From Clostridiales bacterium (GTDB taxonomy: Bacteria; Bacillota; Clostridia; Oscillospirales; Oscillospiraceae), in NCBI GenBank assembly GCA_004555655.1, contig SFHJ01000014.1, forward strand, positions 1 to 36,983: DNA of 36,983 nt, given 5' to 3'. Shown here piece after piece: positions 8,140 through 15,212 of the stretch (position 1 is its first letter; each line of letters begins with the position of its first letter). The translations under genes and the position numbers were made by a program. The notes beneath the pieces were generated by a model, which was not told the origin of the DNA, made no database searches, and was given only the letters and a program-made list of their open reading frames with translations.

Positions 8140-8248
8140 ATTATAATACATCTGTTGTCTGAATTGGAGCTGAAAAGCAGCCGTTAACATTTCTTTTACA
8201 AACCAGCGCTCCGGTTTTCAGCGGCGATTCAGCCATCCGGGCTACAAT
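8140..8248. promoter_or_regulatory. Divergent promoter region with a Pho-box-like direct repeat
   Basis: Minus strand: TATAAT at 8140-8145, 32 bases before the kinase-fusion start, with no good -35. Plus strand: TACAAT at 8243-8248, 51 bases before the VTC gene, also without a recognisable -35. Between them lies TTAACA-N5-TTTACA (8184-8200), two half-sites 11 bases apart, which fits the OmpR/PhoB-type pattern and the Bacillus PhoP box (TT-A/C/T-ACA repeats). Weak -35 boxes plus such a repeat suggest activation by a response regulator. Confidence 0.5.
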
Positions 8249-8298
8249 TATGCCTGTCAATACAACGCTTCACAAATAAACAGGAAAGGAGATACGTC

Positions 8299-8970
8299 AT
8301 GGATTACCGCCATGAATGGAAATTTGAGATCAGCCGCGGCGACATGCTGTCCATCCGGCAGCGGCTGCGCGCCGTCTGCGGTACAGACGCACATGCCACA
8401 AACGGGCGCTACCGCGTGAGAAGCCTGTACTTTGACACACCCACCGACACTGCGCTGTGGGACAATCAAAACGGCGTGAGCCGCCGGGAAAAGTTCCGTA
8501 TCCGGTATTATAACGGCGAGCTTGGCTTCATCCGGCTGGAAAAGAAGAGCAAATACGCCGGTCTCGGACGAAAGGACTGCGCGGCACTGTCCGCCGCCGA
8601 GGCGCAGGCCATTACAGACGGCAGGCTCGACTGGATGATGGCAAGCGGGCAGGCGCTGGTGCAGGAGCTCTACAGCAAAATGCGCATGCAGCTTCTGCGT
8701 CCCAAAACCATCGTGGACTACACCAGAGAGCCGTTTGTCTACGCGCCCGGACATGTGCGCGTGACATTGGACTATGACATCCGCACGTGCCTTGGCTGCT
8801 CGGATTTTCTGAACGCCGCGTGTCCCATGCTCCCGGCGCCGGACGCGCCTGTCGTGCTGGAGGTCAAATGGGATGAATATCTGCCGTCCGTCATCCGCGA
8901 CGCGGTGCAGCTGCCCGGCTGCCGCGCCGAAGCATTTTCCAAATACGTTCTCTGTCGCGCCTACGGCTGA
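8299..8970 (+). CDS. VTC domain-containing protein (polyphosphate polymerase-like)
   Basis: A 223-residue cytoplasmic protein, probably a single VTC/CYTH-like tunnel domain. Known family features are visible: the opening YRHEWKFEIS, then RYRVRSLYFDT (basic residues facing the tunnel and a D for metal), KFRIRYY, IRLEKKSKY, and a late VVLEVKWDEYLP with the acidic metal residue. In eukaryotic vacuoles VTC domains make polyphosphate from ATP; bacterial homologues have the same fold but their reaction in this context is not settled. The ribosome site is AAAGGAG. It is the first of three closely spaced genes (24 and 12 bases apart) with DUF4956 and CotH proteins, a recurring bacterial cluster. Confidence 0.88.
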   Translation: MDYRHEWKFEISRGDMLSIRQRLRAVCGTDAHATNGRYRVRSLYFDTPTDTALWDNQNGVSRREKFRIRYYNGELGFIRLEKKSKYAGLGRKDCAALSAAEAQAITDGRLDWMMASGQALVQELYSKMRMQLLRPKTIVDYTREPFVYAPGHVRVTLDYDIRTCLGCSDFLNAACPMLPAPDAPVVLEVKWDEYLPSVIRDAVQLPGCRAEAFSKYVLCRAYG

Positions 8971-8994
8971 GACAAACAACAGGAGGTCAACTGT

Positions 8995-9666
8995 ATGAAT
9001 TTCAATGACATTTTTAAATCCAGCTTTCTGGAGAACGTGACAAGCGTCAACATTCTCGACATACTCATCGCCATCGTCCTGGCGTTCGCACTGGGACTTT
9101 TCATCTTTCTGGTGTACAAGAAGACGTTCTCCGGCGTGATGTACTCGTCCAGTTTCGGCGTAACGCTCATCGCACTGACGATGATTACCACCATCGTGAT
9201 TCTGGCCGTCACCAGCAATGTCGTGCTGTCTCTCGGCATGGTGGGCGCGCTGTCCATCGTCCGATTCCGCACGGCCATCAAAGAGCCGCTGGACCTTGCG
9301 TTTTTGTTCTGGTCGATCGCCGTGGGCATCATTCTGGCCGCAGGTATGATTCCGCTGGCCGTGATCGGCAGCGTGGTCGTCGGCGTGATTCTGCTCGTAT
9401 TCGTCAACAAAAAGCCGCATGTGAGCCCCTATATCGTTGTACTCTGCTGTGAAGACAGCAGCAGTGAGTCGGCCGCGCGGGCGTTTCTGGAGCAGCACGT
9501 GCAGCGCTGCGTCGTGAAGAGCAAGAGCGCGCAGCAGGGCCGGATCGAGCTGAACCTCGAGGTCCGGCTGAAAGACGGAAACACAGATTTCATCAATACG
9601 CTCTCCGGCATGTCCGGTGTTGCGAGCGCAGCGCTGGTCAGCTACAACGGCGAGTTCATGGGCTAA
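8995..9666 (+). CDS. DUF4956 family membrane protein
   Basis: A 223-residue protein with three or four membrane helices in residues 19-140 and a soluble C-terminal domain (about 145-223). The highly conserved DUF4956 block is clear: MVGALSIVRFRTAIKEPLDLAFLFWSIAVGI, here at about 82-112. The C-terminal part resembles a small alpha/beta regulatory domain. AGGAGG precedes the ATG. DUF4956 proteins are repeatedly found beside VTC domain proteins and CotH proteins, so it is thought to act with them at the membrane, but no biochemical function can be read from the sequence. Confidence 0.9.
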   Translation: MNFNDIFKSSFLENVTSVNILDILIAIVLAFALGLFIFLVYKKTFSGVMYSSSFGVTLIALTMITTIVILAVTSNVVLSLGMVGALSIVRFRTAIKEPLDLAFLFWSIAVGIILAAGMIPLAVIGSVVVGVILLVFVNKKPHVSPYIVVLCCEDSSSESAARAFLEQHVQRCVVKSKSAQQGRIELNLEVRLKDGNTDFINTLSGMSGVASAALVSYNGEFMG

Positions 9667-9678
9667 GGGGGCGGGCTT

Positions 9679-11475
9679 TTGGCAACGCATCGAAACATTG
9701 ACCGGGTGTGCCCTGTTTTCGTGCTGCTTGCGCTGGCGCTGACGGTTCTTCTGCTGTGCGTGGGCGCCCCGGAATCCGATACCGCCGGCAGCGTCATGGG
9801 CTATGAAACGCGGCTGTTCGAGCAAGGCCGCGTGCACACCATTGATATCGTCATGGACGACTGGGACGGCTTTCTCGATACCTGCCAGAGTGAGGAATAT
9901 GCCGCCTGCGCAGTGGTTATTGACGGTGAGGCCTTCAAAAACGTCGCCATCCGCGGCAAGGGCAACTCCTCGCTCAGCATGGTCTCGTCGATGGACTCCG
10001 AACGCTACAGTTTTAAGATTGAATTTGACCACTACGACAGCGGCAAAAGCTACTACGGCCTTGACAAGCTGAGTCTCAACAACCTCATCCAGGACGCAAC
10101 ATGTATGAAGGACTATCTGGCCTATACACTCATGGGGTCGTTCGGCGTGGCAAGTCCGTTGTGCAGCTATGTCTACGTCACTGTCAACGGCGAGGACTGG
10201 GGATTGTATCTGGCGGTGGAGGGTGTGGAGGAATCGTTTTTGCAGCGCAACTACGGTACGGACTACGGCGAGCTCTACAAGCCCGACAGCGAACAGCTGG
10301 AAGGCAATATGGAAATGGGCGCTGAAAAGATGGACGGCACGGAGCCGGACGCCTGGAACGCGCAGGCGGGAAAGGCCGGCCGCGGCGGCCTGGGTTCCGG
10401 CAGCGCTGCGCTGCAATACATTGACGACGACCCTGAGAGCTATTCCTACATCTTTGAAAGCGCCAAAACAGCCGTCACCGCGTCCGATCAGGCGCGGCTC
10501 ATTGCCGCGCTGCAGACGCTCTCAAGCGCAGAAGACATCGAAAGCGCGGTCGATACCGACGCCGTTCTGCGCTACTTCGTGGTGCACAATTACCTTGTCA
10601 ACGGCGACAGCTACACCGGCTCGCTGCTGCACAACTACTATCTGTACGAAAAAGACGGACTGCTGTCAATGATCCCGTGGGACTACAATCTGGCCTTCGG
10701 CTCGTTCCAGACCACGGACGCAGCCAGCGCCGTCAATGACCCCATCGATACCCCGCTGTCAAGCACGGGCAGCGGCAGGCCAATGCTCGACTGGATTTTC
10801 GCAGATGAGAGCTATACGGCGCAATACCATCAGTATTTCGCGGAATTTCTCGACAGCGCGGATATTTTGTCGCGCATCGACCAGACCAGGGCGCTGATCG
10901 CGCCGTATGTGGAAAAAGACCCGACCGCGTTCTACAGCTATGACGCGTTTGAAACCGGCGTCGCAACGCTCCGCACTTTTTGCCAGTTGCGCGAACAGAG
11001 CGTGCGCGGCCAGCTGGATGGCACGATCCCCGCCACTGCGGCGGGACAGGCCGCGGATGCATCGGCGCTGATAGATGTCTCCGGGCTCACGCTGTCCGAC
11101 ATGGGCTCGGCGCAGGGCGGGCGCGGCGGCGCGAACGGCATGGGCAAGCTCTTCGGCGACTTTGGCGGACGCGGCGAGCGGCTGGATGCTGAAGACGCGT
11201 TTGGCGACAATCCCCCGACCGGGCAGCCGGACTTCGGCGAAGCGCCAAACGCCGCCGCAGCGCCCGAAATGCCGGGCGAGGACGTGCCTTTTGCCTTTGG
11301 CGAAGCGCCGCAGATGGACCGGCCCGGCATGGAGGCGGATAACGCGCCTGCAGCCCCGAACGGCATGACTGCGGCATCGCAGGCGCCAAACATGGGCGCG
11401 CTCATTCTGCTGGGCGTCTGTATACTCGTGCTGCTCGCAGGACTTCTCATTGCTGTAAAATTCCGCAGGAAATGA
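9679..11475 (+). CDS. CotH kinase-like protein, membrane anchored
   Basis: A 598-residue protein starting with TTG (AAGGGGG upstream). The start is favoured because a signal sequence or N-terminal anchor (about 10-30) follows at once. The CotH domain covers about 40-460: GKGNSSLSM, SFKIEFDHYDSGKSYYGLDKLSLNNLIQD, LYLAVEGVEESFLQRNYG, and the catalytic-type SMIPWDYNLAFGSF with its Asp. CotH of Bacillus is an atypical kinase that phosphorylates coat proteins; CotH-like proteins outside sporulation act on unknown surface targets. Residues about 478-570 form a Gly/Ala/Pro/Met-rich low-complexity stretch. A single membrane helix (about 571-592) and a positive tail (KFRRK) end the protein, so the kinase domain probably lies outside the cell, anchored at both ends. 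Last gene of the VTC cluster. Confidence 0.88.
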   Translation: MATHRNIDRVCPVFVLLALALTVLLLCVGAPESDTAGSVMGYETRLFEQGRVHTIDIVMDDWDGFLDTCQSEEYAACAVVIDGEAFKNVAIRGKGNSSLSMVSSMDSERYSFKIEFDHYDSGKSYYGLDKLSLNNLIQDATCMKDYLAYTLMGSFGVASPLCSYVYVTVNGEDWGLYLAVEGVEESFLQRNYGTDYGELYKPDSEQLEGNMEMGAEKMDGTEPDAWNAQAGKAGRGGLGSGSAALQYIDDDPESYSYIFESAKTAVTASDQARLIAALQTLSSAEDIESAVDTDAVLRYFVVHNYLVNGDSYTGSLLHNYYLYEKDGLLSMIPWDYNLAFGSFQTTDAASAVNDPIDTPLSSTGSGRPMLDWIFADESYTAQYHQYFAEFLDSADILSRIDQTRALIAPYVEKDPTAFYSYDAFETGVATLRTFCQLREQSVRGQLDGTIPATAAGQAADASALIDVSGLTLSDMGSAQGGRGGANGMGKLFGDFGGRGERLDAEDAFGDNPPTGQPDFGEAPNAAAAPEMPGEDVPFAFGEAPQMDRPGMEADNAPAAPNGMTAASQAPNMGALILLGVCILVLLAGLLIAVKFRRK

Positions 11476-11484
11476 ACGGCACAA

Positions 11485-11511
11485 GCCCCGGCCTTCTGGT
11501 CGGGGCCCTTT
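11485..11511 (+). terminator. Terminator-like hairpin after the CotH gene
   Basis: A nine-base stem (GCCCCGGCC with GGTCGGGGC, one G-T pair) and a four-base loop, ten bases after the stop codon. It is followed only by CCTTTCG, so termination may be partial. Confidence 0.55.
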
Positions 11512-11550
11512 CGTATCAGCGTATGCGCCGCGATTTTTTGGGGAAAACCA

Positions 11551-11579
11551 TTGCCAAGTGCACCCCAATATACTAAAAT
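11551..11579 (+). promoter_or_regulatory. Promoter of the bile salt hydrolase gene
   Basis: TTGCCA, a 17-base spacer and TAAAAT. The expected start is near 11586. GGAGG follows at 11598-11602, giving a short leader. Confidence 0.75.
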
Positions 11580-11609
11580 GGAAGTACAAATACGAACGGA
11601 GGCAAGTGT

Positions 11610-12584
11610 ATGTGCACGGCTGCGACCTATAAAACCGAAGATTTCTATTTTGGCAGAACGCTCGACTATGAGTTTTCCTACGGCGACGAGATCGTCGTCA
11701 CGCCACGCAATTTTCCGATTCCCCTGCGCCACCTTCCCGCACTGCAGACCCATTACGCCATGATCGGCATGGCGTTCGTGTGTCAGGGATTTCCCCTGTA
11801 CTACGACGCAGTGAATGAAAAGGGCCTCGGCATGGCGGGGCTGAACTTTGTTGGAAACGCGCACTACAACCCCGTCAAAGAGGGCAAGGACAATGTGGCG
11901 CAGTTTGAGATCATCGCATGGATTCTCAGCCAGTGCGCAACCGTCTCTGAGGCGCTGGCGCTTTTGAAGAAGATCAACATCACGGACACGCCCTTCAATG
12001 ACCAGCTGCCGCCGGCGCAGCTGCACTGGCTCATTGCGGACAGGGACGAGGCCATCACGGTCGAATCGATGGCCGACGGCCTGCACATCTACCCCAACCC
12101 CGTGGGCGTGATGACCAACAACCCGCCGTTTGACGAGCAGCTCTTCGGACTCAACAACTATATGCACCTCTCGCCCAGACAGCCGGAAAACACATTCGCC
12201 CCCGGACTGCCGCTCAAAACCTACAGCCGCGGCATGGGCGCGATGGGTCTGCCGGGCGACCTGTCGTCGGCGTCGCGCTTTGTGCGCGTGGCATTCACAA
12301 AGCTGCACGCGCGCTCCGGTTCGTCGGAAAACGAGAGTGTCAGCCAGTTTTTCCACATTCTCGGCTCCGTCGACCAGCAGCGCGGCTGCTGTGAGGTCGA
12401 GCCCGGCAAATATGAGATCACGCTCTACACCTCCTGCTGCAATACACGCACGGGCGTGTACTACTACACGACGTATGAAAACCACCAGATCTCGGCTGTG
12501 GACATGCACAGAGAGGATCTTGACGGCGCGGCGCTCTGCCGCTATCAGCCGGTTCTCGGCGAACAGATCCGCTTCCAGAACTGA
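11610..12584 (+). CDS. bsh: Choloylglycine hydrolase family, probable bile salt hydrolase
   Basis: A 324-residue cytoplasmic Ntn-hydrolase that cleaves the amide bond of glycine- or taurine-conjugated bile acids. Cys2 follows the initiator Met and becomes the N-terminal nucleophile. The other family residues are in place: R16 and D19 (FGRTLDYEF), N79 (AGLNF, the Asn usual in bile salt hydrolases where penicillin V acylases often have Tyr), N170 (TNNPPFD) and R223 (SSASRFVR). Sequence pattern and length are very close to the Clostridium perfringens enzyme as I recall it. It has its own promoter and GGAGG site and is monocistronic, with the XRE gene behind a separate promoter. Penicillin V acylase activity cannot be wholly excluded. 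Confidence 0.93.
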   Translation: MCTAATYKTEDFYFGRTLDYEFSYGDEIVVTPRNFPIPLRHLPALQTHYAMIGMAFVCQGFPLYYDAVNEKGLGMAGLNFVGNAHYNPVKEGKDNVAQFEIIAWILSQCATVSEALALLKKINITDTPFNDQLPPAQLHWLIADRDEAITVESMADGLHIYPNPVGVMTNNPPFDEQLFGLNNYMHLSPRQPENTFAPGLPLKTYSRGMGAMGLPGDLSSASRFVRVAFTKLHARSGSSENESVSQFFHILGSVDQQRGCCEVEPGKYEITLYTSCCNTRTGVYYYTTYENHQISAVDMHREDLDGAALCRYQPVLGEQIRFQN

Positions 12585-12607
12585 AAAAAGCGGCGGTTAT
12601 CCCCGCT

Positions 12608-12673
12608 GCAACCACCGGTTGCCGATTTTCCATGCACCGGTTGGTTGCCTGCAACCGGAAAAGCAGTTAGAAT
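12608..12673 (+). promoter_or_regulatory. Promoter of the XRE gene with two palindromic operator candidates
   Basis: The promoter is TTGCCT (12645-12650), 17 bases, TAGAAT (12668-12673). Two palindromes share the half-site GCAACC/GGTTGC: GCAACC-ACC-GGTTGC at 12608-12622 and GGTTGC-CT-GCAACC at 12643-12656. The second covers the -35 box. CCGGTTG also recurs at 12615 and 12637, 22 bases apart, about two helical turns. This layout suits autoregulation by the downstream XRE protein. Confidence 0.65.
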
Positions 12674-12719
12674 GATGGCACACGGAACAAAAAACCTGAC
12701 AAAGGAAGAGGTGGCCTTC

Positions 12720-13697
12720 ATGAATTTAGCAGAGAAGATTTCCCAGCTGCGCCGGCAGCGCGGCTGGTCGCAGGAAGAACTGGCCGAGCGGATGAACGTC
12801 TCGCGGCAGGCCGTATCCAAGTGGGAGAGCGCACAATCTGCGCCCGACCTTGACAAGCTCGTGCAGCTGAGCGGACTCTTCGGCGTTACGACCGACGAAC
12901 TTCTGAAAGACGACGCTCCGCTTCCCGGGACGCTGCCCGCGGCGCAGGAAAGCTGCCTGCATCGCGTGACGATGGCCGGGGCCGAGGACTTTCTCGCAGC
13001 CAAGCAGAACACGTCGTGGCGCATAGCGCTGGGTGCATTCTTGTGTGTCGTTTCGCCCGTGGCGCTGATCGTGCTCGCAGCCAAGTCTACGCTGAGCAGC
13101 ACGCTGGCGGAGAATACTGCAGCCGGAATCGGTATGGTCGCGCTGCTTTTGCTGGTGGCGGCAGCCGTGATGCTGTTTATCTCCAGCGGATCTGTCACCG
13201 CGCCGTTTGCGCAGATCAAAGCGGGTGCGTTTTTGCTTGAGCCGGGTGTGGCCGCGTCTGTGCGCCGCAGGCAGTCGGACTACCGGCCAGCCTATATGCG
13301 CAACAACATGCTGGGCACGCTGTTTTGCATCTTGTCCGTTGTCCCGCTGTTTTTGGGACTGGCGCTGGATTCAAGCGACGCGACTGCCGTATACATGACA
13401 GCGGTTCTTCTTGTCATGGTGGGCGTGGGTGTGGTGTTTTTCATCCGCACCGGCGTCATCTGGGCCAGCTTTCAGACGCTTTTGCAGGAGGGCGAATTTG
13501 ACCCCAAGCTAAAACGCTCGCCGATGAATGTCGTCGGGACTGTATACTGGCTTGCCGTCACGGCCGGGTATCTGGCGTGGAGCTTCGCCACGGACGGCTG
13601 GCGGACAACCTGGATTGTCTGGCCCGTGGCGGGCGTGCTGTACGCCGCCATCCAGGTGGTCTGCCGCGTATTCGCCGAAAAAAAAGCGCCGCGCTGA
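12720..13697 (+). CDS. XRE family regulator with multi-pass membrane C-terminus
   Basis: A 325-residue protein. Residues 1-63 are a Cro/C1-type helix-turn-helix: MNLAEKISQLRRQRGWSQEE, then LAERMNVSRQAVSKWES and LVQLSGLFGVTTDELLKD. After a short linker come six hydrophobic segments (about 103-123, 141-162, 199-219, 223-246, 268-287 and 295-315). The DNA-binding domain is therefore tethered to the membrane, an architecture known in Firmicutes though its signals are mostly unknown. The ATG is favoured over an upstream in-frame ATG at 12675, which lies almost at the expected transcript start; AAGAGGTG precedes the chosen one. It may sense membrane stress or bile, given the bile salt hydrolase next door, but that is only suggested by position. 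Confidence 0.88.
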   Translation: MNLAEKISQLRRQRGWSQEELAERMNVSRQAVSKWESAQSAPDLDKLVQLSGLFGVTTDELLKDDAPLPGTLPAAQESCLHRVTMAGAEDFLAAKQNTSWRIALGAFLCVVSPVALIVLAAKSTLSSTLAENTAAGIGMVALLLLVAAAVMLFISSGSVTAPFAQIKAGAFLLEPGVAASVRRRQSDYRPAYMRNNMLGTLFCILSVVPLFLGLALDSSDATAVYMTAVLLVMVGVGVVFFIRTGVIWASFQTLLQEGEFDPKLKRSPMNVVGTVYWLAVTAGYLAWSFATDGWRTTWIVWPVAGVLYAAIQVVCRVFAEKKAPR

Positions 13698-13737
13698 CAC
13701 CCGCGCAGGAAATATGCTCGATATAAATCTGTACAAA

Positions 13738-13985
13738 AGCAGGAGGCCAGGCCTCCTGCTGCGGCTGTCGAAAAACTCCATTGGAGTTTTTCGACAACAG
13801 GCTGCGGCCTGCTGCGCGCACGAGCTGTCCGCCAAAAGCGGACAGCCTGCACACTTGCAGGCCGAAGTGTATTTTTCCCGACGTACACGCCGCCGGGAAA
13901 ATGATTTACATGTCTTTCGCGCCTGCGGGCGCGAAACTCTGCGAGGCTTTTTCGACACGCTGAGCAGGAGGCCAGGCCTCCTGCT
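13738..13985. repeat. 248-base element of stacked hairpins with 38-base inverted ends
   Basis: Both ends carry the same 23-base palindrome (AGCAGGAGGCC-A-GGCCTCCTGCT), a five-base gap, and then TGTCGAAAAA on the left and its complement TTTTTCGACA on the right. The ends are thus inverted repeats of 38 bases with 33 matched. Between them are more hairpins: GTCGAAAAACTCC-ATT-complement (13767-13795), CAGGC-TGCG-GCCTG (13798-13811), GCTGTCCGC-N5-GCGGACAGC (13824-13846), CCTGCA-N4-TGCAGG, TTTTCCCG-N13-CGGGAAAA and TTTCGCGCC-N4-GGCGCGAAA (13915-13936). The right palindrome is followed by six T, so it can terminate XRE transcription. It may be a non-autonomous mobile repeat or a structured RNA. No protein is evident within it. 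Confidence 0.7.
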
Positions 13986-13995
13986 TTTTTCTTGG

Positions 13996-14088
13996 GGCAT
14001 CACCGCACAATTCGGCGAGAGAATCCGGCGAGATATTTTGGCACAGGACAGCGCTTGAAAAACGCAGACGCAATTGCGCGGTGTTGCC
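13996..14088. repeat. AAGGCA repeat, internally deleted copy
   Basis: A short copy of the element seen complete near 22.7 kb. Both terminal repeats (GGCATCACCGCACAATTC and, inverted, GGCAACACCGCGCAATTG) are present. The centre lacks 68 bases relative to the copy at the right edge of the window, with the break exactly between two CGCAG repeats. This is the footprint expected of slippage or microhomology deletion. It abuts the stop codon of the flavodoxin-domain gene; the TGA overlaps the element boundary. Confidence 0.8.
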
Positions 14089-14604
14089 TCAGATTCCGTT
14101 TTCGCTGTACCACGCCAGCACGTCCGCGAGGTTCTCACGGCTCACGCGGCTGCCGCCGCGCAGCAGAAGCTCCAGCATTGCGTCCTCGTCGGGCGTGCGG
14201 CCCTGCTTTTCAGAAAGCCCCTTCCCCACTGTCTTTTTCATGACCGTCATCATGAACCGATACACGCCATGCAGCCTCGCCAGATCAAAACCGCCCTGCA
14301 GCGTAAAAAGCGGGGGCGTCATGGGCAGGGCGTTGGTCTTGCGCACGTCGGCAAGTTGTGAGCCGGTCACACCCATGCCAACGCCGCACACCGCGCACAC
14401 GGTGAAGCGCCTGGCAGCCTTCCGGTAGCCCTGCACCTTGCCCGCCATCAGCCAGCCGAGATAGATGATCCGGCTGCCACGCGCAAGCGACTGCTCCGCC
14501 TGTGCCAGCGGCACAACAGGCAGGCGCGTCTGCTCGCCGAGGAGCCTGGCATATTCGGCCGTATAGCCGGTATTGGAGGTATAAACAATCGCGGACAGTT
14601 TCAC
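14089..14604 (-). CDS. Flavodoxin-domain protein
   Basis: A 171-residue cytoplasmic protein. The N-terminus AIVYTSNTGYTAEYARLL has the flavodoxin phosphate-binding loop (S/T-x-T-G-x-T), so it probably binds FMN. The next segments (SRIIYLGWLMAGKVQGYRKA and CAVCGVGMG) fit the flavodoxin fold in a divergent form. The start is GTG, chosen because GAAGGA lies eight bases upstream and because it overlaps the stop of the phosphatidyltransferase gene (GTGA), a sign of translational coupling. The C-terminus ends right at a repeat element, which could have replaced a few original residues. Redox partner and role are unknown. Confidence 0.8.
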   Translation of the reverse strand: MKLSAIVYTSNTGYTAEYARLLGEQTRLPVVPLAQAEQSLARGSRIIYLGWLMAGKVQGYRKAARRFTVCAVCGVGMGVTGSQLADVRKTNALPMTPPLFTLQGGFDLARLHGVYRFMMTVMKKTVGKGLSEKQGRTPDEDAMLELLLRGGSRVSRENLADVLAWYSENGI

Positions 14605-15149
14605 GATTTTTCCTTCTTTCTCCAGCTCTCCCGCTGGCTGTGATAATCGCGGCGGCAGATGTGGATGCACAGCTCATGCACCGATGAACCGGCAGCTACG
14701 CAGCAGACGCACCAGCAATAGCCCGTCGCAAACGGCAGCGACAGCACATACGGCAGCGCAAAGACCAGCAGCCCCGTCAGCTTATTGAATTTTGTATGCA
14801 GCGCAGCAAAACGGCGGAACTTGACCGCCGCCACGGCGTAGGCCGTCAGCCGCACCAACACCACCGCGCTGACCGCGCACCAGAACGGCCACGGCAGCAG
14901 CGCAGTAAGCGCCGGCATCAGCTTCATCAGCATCACAAAATAGAACAGCAAATCCGCAATGCTGTCCAGCCGCGCGCCGAACTCGCTTGTCATATGCAGC
15001 CGCCGTGCAAGCCAGCCGTCGAGCGCATCGCTTATGCCGCAGAGCGTGTAGAGCACAAAGAATACCGGCGTCATCGGACGCACGGCAAGCAGCCCAAGCG
15101 TACCTGCGATGCGAAAAAGTGTGATGCAGTTGGGAATGGTAACTCTCAT
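14601..15149 (-). CDS. CDP-alcohol phosphatidyltransferase family protein
   Basis: A 182-residue integral membrane enzyme of phospholipid synthesis. The diagnostic motif D-G-x2-A-R-x8-G-x3-D-x3-D is complete: DGWLARRLHMTSEFGARLDSIAD, at about residues 42-64. It is followed by hydrophobic segments at about 65-80, 90-112 and 125-150. The enzyme swaps CMP from a CDP-alcohol or CDP-diacylglycerol for another alcohol. The N-terminus IPNCITLFRIAGTLGLL resembles glycerophosphate phosphatidyltransferases (PgsA-like), but the substrate is not fixed by sequence. The ATG has GGGGAC upstream; an earlier in-frame start has no such site. The C-terminus is Cys- and His-rich before a basic tail. It is coupled to the flavodoxin gene. 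Confidence 0.9.
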   Translation of the reverse strand: MRVTIPNCITLFRIAGTLGLLAVRPMTPVFFVLYTLCGISDALDGWLARRLHMTSEFGARLDSIADLLFYFVMLMKLMPALTALLPWPFWCAVSAVVLVRLTAYAVAAVKFRRFAALHTKFNKLTGLLVFALPYVLSLPFATGYCWCVCCVAAGSSVHELCIHICRRDYHSQRESWRKKEKS

Positions 15150-15212
15150 ATGTTCTGTCCCCGGCTGTGCGCCGTGCCACATTTGACGGCCACAGTTTCT
15201 ATCTTGTTCCCG

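Noticed and set aside
8257..10416. A 719-codon open frame on the minus strand opposite the VTC, DUF4956 and CotH genes
   Set aside because: It lies opposite three well supported genes, has no ribosome site, and its His/Ala/Arg-rich sequence is typical of the antisense frame of GC-rich coding DNA.
10938..12509. A 523-codon minus-strand frame over the end of CotH and the bile salt hydrolase
   Set aside because: It crosses two genes and an intergenic region with promoter and terminator; composition is that of a shadow frame.
13738..13985. CRISPR array reading of the repeated palindromes
   Set aside because: Only two copies of the palindrome, about 200 bases apart, and the DNA between is itself palindromic; there is no regular repeat-spacer pattern and no cas gene.
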